Below are positions 40,201 through 52,200 of a stretch of 64,000 nt of DNA, piece after piece (positions within the stretch are counted from its first letter, which is position 1; every line of letters starts with the position of its first letter). The stretch is from NCBI GenBank assembly GCA_946902875.1, contig OX336355.1, positions 12,371,347-12,435,346 on the forward strand, given 5' to 3'. The position numbers were made by a program, and so were the translations under genes. This stretch comes from Nematopogon swammerdamellus. Lineage: Eukaryota; Arthropoda; Insecta; Lepidoptera; Adelidae. Below the pieces are notes generated by a model. That model saw nothing but the letters and a program-made list of their open reading frames with translations, did no database searches and had not been told where the DNA came from.

Positions 40201-43200
40201 AGCCCAAGGTCCAAAAATTTTTATATGGGTTTTACTCCCTATATGATACAGAACCCCCCCTTAGCGTACTATGAACTAATTTTGAAAGACCTTATATAAA
40301 TATGTATTATATTTACTTAATCGTTAACATAAAGTATACATGTTTACTCGCATGTTTATATAAGTACTGTAGGTATATAAGTATTCAGGTCTGAAATATG
40401 ACATGAATAAAATACAATAAACAAATAAATATGAGTATCGATAACAGTGTCGATTGTTTATTGATCGCCGTAGTCAATCCCTAACAAGGTCGTATTCGTG
40501 CCCCGCGGATTCCGATGTCTGCATATGAGTGACTATGATGCATTCAAGCCAAATTGTTCAAACTTTTGTCACACTTCTCTAAATACCATCAAACGCTGTC
40601 CTTTTCAACATTTCCCACACCTGTAGTTCAATGCCACAAGCCGATACAACTGCCATACACACCAAGGTAGACAGACACACATGTATTCACACACACACAC
40701 AACCAAATTTCACGCATACAGTACAATCCACAATGTGTGTGTGTACTGTTTGTCTGTCTGTAGATGAATGAGATCACCTCTGCATAGTAATCAGGACGAT
40801 GCTAAGTCTTATGTAATTTAACTAGGTTAGATTCCACTCATGACGTAAATTGGTTAGGACCGGCCACATTTTAGGTCTAAATTGACATTCGTTACGACTT
40901 TTAGCCCGTACCGTACCGCTGAAGGCCGGGAGGACTGGATGAAATTTGGAGAGGCGTATGACCAGCAGTGGACGCTTACACGCTGACTGACTGACTGACG
41001 ACTTTTAGCGGGAATGTCAGGCACTAAGGAAGGCCCCATACAAGGTGCACGGTGCAAATTCCACGGGTGCAAGCAGGACAGCGACACACCGTTTTTCCAG
41101 GTTGGAGTAGGTTTTTTTTTCTATTTTAAAACTACGAATTGAACCAAAAACTCAATTAAAATTATTGATAATATCAATGATAATTTTTTTTTTCCAAAAC
41201 CTTACTTTCTTCATGTTACATCCAATACGGTTTAATAAGTAAATTCAGAGGCATTTCCATGATTCATTTCTATCGATCGAAGTTAATCAAATCGTCGTTT
41301 CAAAAAGCCACCAATATGCCGTGATAGATTTTTTTTAATGTAAACCAGCATGGGTGGCTGTGCCGAGGGACCTATGGTACAGTCGACAGAGCCAAAATCA
41401 CCTCTCCTCGCGAAACCACGCTCAGTTAGGTGCCATGCCAGCAGATTTGCGGACTGTTGATAGGCTGTCTAGCCCGTTAATACGACGCTTGATATATGAA
41501 GTTTCTCATAATACATTAAAACTGGCTATGTCAAGTGAGTAAGATGGCACATCTCACAGAAAGAGCGGGCAGAGTGCCTCCTACGCAGCGTTAATGCAAG
41601 ACTATTTAGAGCACAGGTCATAAATTTGCATGCAGGAAGAAATGATTGCATCGATTGGTACTGTGAGGTCATGAGCGGTTACGGAGCAAACGTTTAAATA
41701 GCTATCGGCTAACGCCTTGAGTCAATATTGCGGATTCTGTGAAGAGTTTACGTAAACACGCACCAACATAGATAAACTATTTTTAATGTCCACTGCGGAA
41801 TATACGGTGAGCTTATTTTTAGTAAATAGTCCATGTAAAGACTATCATGGTCCGCCTTTTAAGCAAGTATAACTGGGATCTTGAGAGAGATACTTTTTTT
41901 GTTTATGTATTCCAGTATGGGTGGCTGAATCAGAGGGGACAAAGCGCATGCTCCGACCAGGCAATATCACCTCCGAGAAGGTAGGTGCCATAACGGAGAC
42001 TTCCTTGGATTGCTGACTATACTGGACTAGAGGAGAACACAGCCGAGGCTGCTATGCGACTTGGACTCTTCAAGGCTTTTCTACCTCTGAGAGACTAGTT
42101 AGAGGATCTAAAAGTATAATATAGTCACACTGGCGGCCGGTCCTAAAGTGCGCCCGTGCGCCGCACTACCATACCACGAGAAGTCTTCACTTCACTCAAA
42201 ATAAATAATATCTTACAATACAACATACCTACATTAAAACCATAAAGATCGTACTCCAAATAAATACGAATGTGAATTCGACCTTATTTTATAGATCTCA
42301 AGGCACGTTTTTGCGAGTATACCCGCACCCCGTGCGGAATCGAAAAACGCACGCGGGTCTCCCATCTGAATGTATGGGGATCGGCAAAACACCGCTGGCG
42401 CGTGAGACAAAAGATACTTCATAGAAACAGTATGAGCGGAAATGGAGTTCTGCGTGCGGTGCACGAGCGCCAAACAAGGACGCTATATCGTGAATAGCCG
42501 CGCGTGCGACACGTCGCGAGCGATTCCTACCTATTGCACGAGTACCGTCTACCTAGAGTCAGCGCGCTGTCATGTGATGTCACACACCCGTTAGCGCGCG
42601 AATATTAAAAATGGATATGGTTAGGTTTTGTGCTTTCTGTCACGTGATACTGTGAATTAAGTGGTGCCGATATTTGCCTAAGATAGTTGGTTAACGGTAA
42701 GGCTTTACAATCAGGTGATCCCGGGTTCAATTCCTACTTTTCAAATGTTTTTTTTTTAATACATTTTTTAAGTATTTTTGAGACATTGCTATTGTTTTCT
42801 TTTTGAAAGCTGCAGCAGTGTTGTGGTCTATGGGTGTGTTCATAAAGGTACTATAAATGAGTTAAAAAACTTGTTTGGATTTATTTTCTTGTTTTTTGCA
42901 ACTCATTGAGTGTGTTGAGAATATTCATACTAGGCACGTACATAATACAACGCGTTTAAAAAATTCGGAAGTCGCATTCTTAAAATAACATTGGGAATGT
43001 GTTGGGAAATTTGGTATTTAAGGAGGTAGGTACTTAGCGCACTACCGGTCACTGAAGTCACCAGCCGCCGCTGTATTGTCACCACGGGGCTGGCCTAGTC
43101 GTAATACGGCTAAAGTCCTAAACCAAATGTAAAAAAAAAACTTCAAATATAGTAAGAATAGAATATTGAACCTATTTGTCAAGTCTGAACATTGTCTAAC

Positions 43201-46200
43201 TTAATGTAAAATTTCAGGTAGCCAAGGTCGCCTAAGAGAAATAAGCCCGTTTAAGAGAAATAATAAACAGAAAAAAAATTATTTCAACAGAAAAATTTGG
43301 TGTGTCTCCGTTTCTATGAAGTCACCCTGGCCGGTTAGTGGTATTAAAAAAAAAGGCTGAGTGGGGAAGCTGGAGACCAAGGGAATTGTACGAAGTTCGA
43401 CTCTGAGGGATTGTCCACAATCCAGTGTTAGTAGCTCGGTGATGCGATGATTCGGCGTCTGATCGCCAAAGATAAGCAACATCGGGCACGCTCGGATTGG
43501 TTGGTGTGTGACGGTTGGGTGACCATGCGACCATTGAGGTTGACCGTTGCTCGGATTCCAGGTAAAACTGTAGTTAGCTTCTCTTACCTTACTATGCGGT
43601 AGGTGGTAGGGTGTGCAGCCCAGATTGGTACCGACGCACCGAATGATGGTCGGTCGAAGCGGCTATGAAAATGTTTCGTACTTTCCTTCTGTATAGCCGG
43701 CACAAGCAAATAGGGAAGCACCAACACGACACCTACTTCACCAAGGTGTGACAAGCTTAAGTACTTCACGTGTATAGTAGGTGAGGTAGCCAACCAGTTG
43801 ACATAAATGCTTTTTAGGGTTCCGTATCCGGTACGGGACCCTATTACTAAGCCTACGCCGTCTGTCTGTCTGACCGAGGGCTGTATCTCTTGAACCGTAA
43901 TAGGTAGCCCGTGGAAATTTTCACAGAATATGTGTTATTATGGCCGATATAACAACAAATAATAAATAAAAATAAGAAAAAGTAAAAAATTCGCACGCCA
44001 TCTACCGAAAACAGTATGAAGCATTTTAACTAATTATGAATTTTGACTAATATGAAGCATTTAATAAACACGCCACAGATGGCGTGAGGCGCTGGCCACG
44101 ATATGGCGATACGGAACCCTCGGTGCGCGAGTTCGACTCGCACTTGGTCAGTTTTTTTATATTTATAAAAACGAAGCGAAGCAGCCATCCTTACACACAA
44201 CATTGACGTTGTTGACATTGGGCTTTTGAGAACCCATCGGTTCTCTAAATCGTTTCTTTGTCGCACCGCTAGGGTGTGGAACTGTCTTCCGGCGAGTGTG
44301 TTTCCCGAATCCTTTAACCTGGGTGTCTCCAAACGTCGTATCAACAGGCTAGACAGCCTAGCAACAGTCCGCAAATCTGCTGGCATGGCACCTAACTGAG
44401 CACGGTTTCGCGAGGTTTTTTTTTTTTTATTGTTTCCGAATTAGCTGGCTGTGTCCGAGGTCGAAGCCTCAGGCGCAGCCAATATCACCCCCGAGGAGGT
44501 GCCAGTCCGGCTTGGAGGTGGACTAATATTGCTGGGGAATGGCTCTGTCGATTAATGTCGCTGGGGAATGGCTCTGCCGAATGCAACATTGGTCTCTCGA
44601 CACAGCCACCCATGTTGGTTTACATAAAAAAAACAACAAACGGCTCTGTGTACGAGTAGGTAGCACAATAGAGGAGGAAGATGATCAACAGTACCATCTG
44701 CCTGCGGTCGTCCTCCCTGGCGCGCTGCTCGTGCGCGCGCCGCCGCCGCTCGGCGTCGCGCTGGTCGCGCTGCGCCTGCGCTGCGGCCGCGTGGGCGCGC
44801 AGCTCGTCCAGCCGCCGCCGCTGCTCCACCTCGCGCCGCTCGCGCACCGCGCGCACGCGCTCCGCCGCGTCCCCGTGCCCGCCGCCGCCGCCCGCATCCT
44901 CCGCCTCTGTCGGTTCACGTCAATTACGCTTTACTACGTTTCCTAGATGGACGCTTTTGGTAAATAAGGGATGGGATAAGAGCAGGCTCATCTTCGTACT
45001 AGAAAAGTGTGCACATACTGTTTTGCAACAGTAAACTAAATTCATTTATTTAAAAAGTGCCCGAGTGCCTCAATTTATGCTTGATGCCAATGCTACATAT
45101 ATCATCATCATCATCATCAGCCTGTATCGGTCCACTGCTGGACATATGCCTCTCCCAAGGCACGCCACCACAAGCTTATATACATATGCTTGATGTGAAA
45201 TGAAGGGAAACACTGACATGGCACCTATTTCACCTGGTGTTATGTATGGGCTGACATCACGGATGTTGTAGGTGATGTAGCAAACCGTGTCAAGTTTCCA
45301 TAAAAAAAAACATCACATCCATCACGTTGCACGCGTGACCAAATCACAATTCACTCCAGCCTAATATAACGAAATATACTATACCGATGATTTTGGTATA
45401 TATACCAATATACCAAATCATCGGTATATTATACATAAAGCAATATTGTTATTAAAAAAGTGTTCTCTTTTTACAAATTGCAGCCTGATCGATTAACACA
45501 CCTATACTATTCCAAATGCAAATATTTCTCAAATCTAGAACTAAGAACAATACCTATTATCAATACCAACATAATCAATAGGTTTGATGTAATTTTATTC
45601 TATTTTATTGCCGATCTATTATTTGTCTTTTGGTAAACTTTTCTCATTGTTATTATTTTGGTTAAAGTTTATTTTTCCTTTTTCTTATATTTCCATATGT
45701 TACGTTTCCTAACCCATAATTTAATGTAATCCCTTATGGAAATCTCTAATAGGCCATCGTATGTGTTCATTCTAAGTGTGCTGTTCCAGTGAAGTTTCTT
45801 GTCAGTTCTAACTGTTATAATCGAACTGGCGGAATGTTGCAATGTAAATATGACAAATCTGAGCGCAGTGTACTGCCAAGAGATGTTAAATAAACAATAA
45901 AACAGTTGAATTTCCTGAAAAAAAAAGAAAAAAAAGGACAAGCTTATGCCCTTATCCCACCATTAAAGGATGTTACTCTGGGGAATGAAGCCTGGACATT
46001 AAGGATTCGGTGAAGCAGCCGGGCCAACTGCTCACCGACGTGTGATAATATTGCAGTCTTAATAAGTAAAAATATCTGATTCCCAGAAACAAACTAGATC
46101 CATACATCAAATTGCTGCAATCAAATAAAAGTTAAAACAAAACAGAACTGTGGAAGTCTACAGACAAGAAGAGCTCTTTAACGCGATCCCGCAGTCCCCT

Positions 46201-49200
46201 TTCCACTTCCGCACCACGCACACAGAACAGGGATTGCATCCCTACACGCTGGACTTACCGCGGATGCATACCAACCGGTTCTGCAGATCTTTCCTCTATA
46301 GAACCGGTAAACTCTGGAACGCTCTCCCAGCCCATATATTTCCCTCAAAGTACAGTCTCGGGTATTTCGAGATGGGCGTGAACAGCCACGTGTCTGACAA
46401 GCATGGCATTCGCAAACCCCGCATACGACCGAATGCCCATGCGCGTCGTTAGACACCTTATGGGTGGCTAGACGCCACATGTTGCGCTTTCAATAAAAAA
46501 AAAATTACTCTTACAAGGAACTAAGTTTACTTACTTAAGTGTAATAAAATATGAAGGGCCAGTCAGCAGAATGAAAGTTTTTACATCAAAATAAAGTGTG
46601 ACAGCTCAATATGCTTCAGTGGACAACCAAAAACGAAACAAGAGGACAAAATATAAGTGCTCTTAAAATGGAAACAATTGCATGCAAACAAGACAATACC
46701 ACGACAGTAGTCGGCTTTCACTTTCACAAACGATAGACGAAATGCAAAGATGGATTACCCGTTCACTGTCTGTACTGAACGGCTTATGCCGTGGTTAGTA
46801 TTGAGAATAAGCTGTTAGGAACAGTTGAAAGAATGGTCTTAATCAACTTAAAAAAAGGAGGAGGTCCAAAATTCGAACCATATACAGATTTTTGAAAAGA
46901 ATAACTATTCTCCTGGGTAGGACAATTTTAGTAAAAAAAATTCACATTCATACTGAATTAACTTAACAAGTTGATACTGTCATATTTGTTCTCTCTTACG
47001 TTTTGTTTATAGACGCCCGGAAATACCAACCTTCCGGCTATAAAATCCAGACGTCTATCCCTGCACTCTTGCGAGTACAGAGATCATGTATGCCAGATCG
47101 AGGCCCCACAGCTGTACCGTTCCTCCGAAGAAATCCCATGGGAAACACCACACTTAATTATGGAATTAACTTAACAAATAAACATCTTTTTTAAACATTA
47201 TTTTTAGAACAAAACAGCTTTACTCACGGTTATTAACGAGCTATGTGGCTCGACGTTTCGGGCCAAGCGTATGGTCCATCCTCATGAGACATACAATCTT
47301 TTTTAAATTTTTTAGGGGTAGCCGGAGAACATAGGGTTTTCCACGAATGTCTCCACTCAAAAGAGACTAGTTTGTAGGCAGAGGGCCACACCCAAAAGTA
47401 CAACATCTATTTTATTTCATTTCTATCAACCCTGAAACTTTGCTACAGATTGCCACAATGCCAACGCTGTTAATTGGCTATGAGTAAGCCGATTCATGCA
47501 TAGTTGATTTTGAAGGCATTTTGGGCTTATGGAAGCGAGATAGTGACGAATGTGGCACTATTTGACACCTCACTTGAGACTTCCAGTAGACTTTGCGCCT
47601 GTTAGTATCCGACAACATGATTCGTTTTTCTGTGAAACAAACGCTCATGTACCGTGTGGGGCCGGTACTTTAAAAACAATAGCCCCACTGCATCTCTCCC
47701 CGTCGCATGTCGTAAAAGTCGACTAAGGGATAAGGAAATTCGTCAGTCTGGGTAGCTCAGTGGTGCGGCCAGTCGACTGTTGTTAAGCAACGCTGAGCGC
47801 AGTCGGTACTTGGATGGGTGACCGCTCGACCGTTGGAGGCTGATCGTGGTTCAGATTCCACGTTAAATTGTAGGTCCCTTCCCTTCTTACCTTACTAGGT
47901 GGTAAGGTTTATCCCGGCCGGGTTGGTACCACCGCACTGAACGAAATGTCGGTCGAAACGGCTATGTGAATAGTTCGTGTTTTCCGTCCAGTTCAGTGTA
48001 GCCGACATGAAATGAAGGGAAGCACTGACATAGCACCTAGTTCACCCGGTGTTATGGGCTGACATCACGGATGTTGTAGGTGATGTAGCCAACCGTGTCA
48101 GTTTCCATAAAAAAAAAACTTGAAACCAAATTTTGAAATTTTTACTGCACTTCTTCCAATATAAATCGAATGCAAACTTTACATAATATCATCATTTAAT
48201 CCACAATAAAAATGGTGTGGTTATTCATACTCAGTTGGACAGAAACCCACCCACACGCATGTCTGTCTATGCAATATCGGGTGCCCAAATTGGAAAATCT
48301 CACCACAGTGTGTGGGTGAGGAATATATATCTTCTATATCTCTATATTACTTGTCTTCTATAATCCTAAGGCCGAGAGCGATGAATCTAATTGAAATCAA
48401 TTGCATAAATGCAGCAGATTCAAACATGCGTTAAAATAATTATTGTTCAGGCAATGCTAGTTCTTTCATGTGGTAGTAAATGAATATCACATGTTTTTTT
48501 TAGCGAAAATTGAATGGCTGTTTACGTTCAGTTTTTATTACATTTTAAGTAAGCAAAATTATTGTTTTACATTTATTGTTCTACTTATTGTACTTGAATT
48601 TATTATATTATATAATTATAATTTATTGTACTTGTTGTAGGTGATGTAGCCAACCTTGTCAGTTTCCATAACAAAAAAAAAAACTTATGCACCCATTACT
48701 TTAATTTTCGTATGCATGTGTAATTTATAAAATTTTCCCATTAAAAAGCATTTCAAATTTTATGAAAAAGAACCATTCGCGCTTTTGGTGGCATATGTAC
48801 CTACTCATGAAGACGGGCCAAACGTTTGGCTCAAACTGTCAAGTCACAGCTCCACAAAGGACCGAGAATAATAGCCGTTATATACTTCATTCATTATTTC
48901 ATCAGTACATAGGTAAGTACGTTAGACATGTCAAAAACTATGTATGACGTGATGAGTTCACCCTCCATCAAGGACTCAGTTTATGAGCTAACCTTTCACT
49001 CAACTCCAAAATGTCGTAAAAACCTAACCGTTGCCTTTATAATATAACAGTTTGCAATCGTGCAAAGAAAGTCGTCTAATTATGTAAATGCTTACTCACC
49101 CAACATTACATATTGACCTATTTCGATATACATTCTAGAATACTTGTCTAGGTATACAATACATGCTAATCAATAAATGAACGCCCAAAACACTGTGAGT

Positions 49201-52200
49201 TTAATACATACAAGTATGTAAATCCATTTGATATTTAGAGCTCTTCATTGCCGCTGAATGTGGCTGGCTATTGTGTGAAAAGTCTACGATTTGAAGATAG
49301 CTATGTAACAAAAACGTTTCAAATGTGATTTTCGTCAATGCAATCCAACTTATGTAATTGTGTTGGATTTCAAATAAGTAATTGTGTTGAGCGTTCTCTA
49401 TATCTTAGGGACTCTGAGTCCTAACCTAAGTGATAGGGAAAATGAGTACTATGTGGCTGAAACAAACCCCATTATATATTTTTGAAACAAACACAGGTTA
49501 ACAAATCATTGTTAAAAGTCCTAAAAATAAAAAAATTAAAAAGTTATGGTAATAGCTGTTAATATATTGTATATTGTTCACGAGATCCCTAGACTGCAGG
49601 CACAGGTAATAAAAAAATATATACTACCTAATATACATTATTAAGTTGCAAAATACAACCACATACAATATTGAAAAAAAAAAAACATTTTATCACAAAA
49701 ACTCCAAGCACACATCAATCAAAGATGACGAAATTATAACACTTGTAATGTTCTCATAAAGGGTTTATCTCAGTAATCTAGACTCTAATCTAATCTGTCT
49801 AATATCTAATGCCCATATTTATCCCACAGCATGTGCACAGCGAACATATAAGATAGATAGGGCTGATTCATACACAGACATAGGTACAATGCTGGTCGTA
49901 CACAACCTCATATATTATGATCTAGTCATCTTGTTTGTGAGTAATGAACCCTTCAATATTGAAGCATCACTGTTTAATTGAGTTTTCAACAGCCTTTAAC
50001 ATTTCCTAAATGCCTTATTTTTCCGAATTTTGCAGCATCCAATTTCTTCCAACATCACACGTAGCGAGATAGCAATCAAGAAAAGAATGCTGAAAAAATT
50101 TAAGGAATGTTCCACCAACGCTACATACAGATTGTAACACAAATACAGCAGAAAATCTTAATTACGAAACTTCATATCAGCATCAAATTAATACAAATTA
50201 ATACTTGACCAAGTGGAATTTAATACACGCAAAGTTTAGTCTGGCGAGTGATGAAACGTAACCTTGTAACTTACTGTGTGGGCATCTTTTGACCAACGAA
50301 TTAAATTATCGGGAAGTGGCATACAACGCACCGAACTGAGGCGCACTATTGATGAGCATTCAGCACCCTCTCCAATCGTTCTCTCCTTTATACGTATCAA
50401 ATTGCCATTTAATTGTCTTACTCTATCGACGTTCAGAGCGGAAACGTAACGTGATGTATGAGGCGCTCGCGCACTTACGCTGTTTTAAATATTGGCAATA
50501 TATAGAAGTACTCCAATCGCACCTTTCTACCGGTAAAATGTATGACGAGGGCCCGTCCAGAAAGTAGAATGTCGTTGCTTTTGACTCCATTTATCACCGA
50601 TCTTGCAACTGACTTAGTATTAAGAATATTTCTTTCAGCCATTTGAAACAGATACCTAAGTATCTTCATTAGATCGATGCAAAGCCGAAAAGAAATAAAA
50701 AAAAATGTCCCGACCAGGATTCGAACTTGGAACTCAGGCATGAGCAGCCAGCGCGTTACCAGTTCACCATCTGGTCGATGACGTTTTCTCTCTAGATTTT
50801 GAACAGTTGGACCTTCTATAGTATGACGCAAGCTGCTGCATTCTGTCAACTTGCACGAATAATGAATTTAGTCACCAAAGTCATATTTGGCATCGGACAC
50901 TAGAAGTTGACTTGAGATTTTTAATTAATATTTTATTGTTATATGTCGTTTCATATACCATTTTAGTTCTGTATTTATTTATTGAAAGAAATATAAAGCG
51001 GGTACATGCTTAGAACTAACATGACATACAAATATAAAAACAAACCTAAGTTTTGGAAAATTGTTCCTGAGACGTATGGTCAAAATATATAAAATGCGGT
51101 TTGTTTCCTAGGAGTTTACCGACAGCTACATTTTAGCCAGAGATGGTTAAATAGGCCGATAAAAGTGGTGAGTGAGAGACAGGTTGCATGCGCACAACTC
51201 CGACTACAGCTATGGAGGTAATACTATCTTTAATACCACTAGACCTGTACGTACAACAGGAGGCTGCGTCAGCAGCGGTGAGACTCAGAACTCTGGGACT
51301 CTGGCACACTAACGCCACACTGCCACACACAAAGCTTCTTCAGAAGGTAACAGCGGAGATACCGCTACTGGCGGCCTGCTGTGACCGCATACCCAAACTG
51401 TACGTATTTGAGAGATCATACACTATCAACCTGGCTGGAGAGGCCAAAGACCAATCAGATGGCTCCAAGACGAAGACAGGCACAGGTGCTGCAGCCCACT
51501 CCCTGGACCTAAACATCAACAGGTACACTTACCTCGGACAACACAACTCAATATTCCAGGCAGAATGTGTTGGGATCATTGAAGCTGCTACAATAGTGGC
51601 CCAGCGGAACATGGAGGGACACAGCATCAAGATACTGTCGGACAGCGCCTCAGTACTAGCGGCGCTGAACGGCAGTATAATGAGCTCAGGACTTATCCAT
51701 CAATGTCACCTCGCGCTGGAGGCCATTGCTACAAGAAACAAGGTAACGCTACAGTGGATAAAGGGCCACAGCGGATCCCGGGGGAACGATGCTGCTGATG
51801 AACTCGCGAAGAGGGGATCCAGCAGCAAACCTGAAGGACCCGAACCTCTAGTACCACTACCACACAACCAACTGAAAAGTTGGATACACAAACGTACGTA
51901 TCAACTACACATAGACAGATGGGCAGCGGGCAGTGACTGCAGACAGGCGAGGGATGCAATGGCTAAGCCGGACCTCCGTCTCGCCAAGACGCTGCTCCGA
52001 GTCCATAGATCAAAACTACGCATAGTGATAGGTATGCTTACTGGTCACTGTACACTTAACAGACACCTCTATGTAATCGGAGTAACGGACAGTCCACTGT
52101 GCAGAGCATGCCTGCAGGCGGACGAGACACCCACCCACGTGCTGCTGGAGTGCGAGGAGTTGGCAGACATAAGGGCGAAGGAGCTGGGAGGCCCTACTAC

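Noticed and set aside
44539..45034. Long Leu/Arg/Ser-rich plus-strand frames
   Set aside because: Antisense shadows of the GC-rich ens coiled-coil exon 44695-44906.
50706..50782. Functional tRNA gene
   Set aside because: Good A and B boxes, but the acceptor and D stems do not pair; treated as a SINE head or pseudogene.
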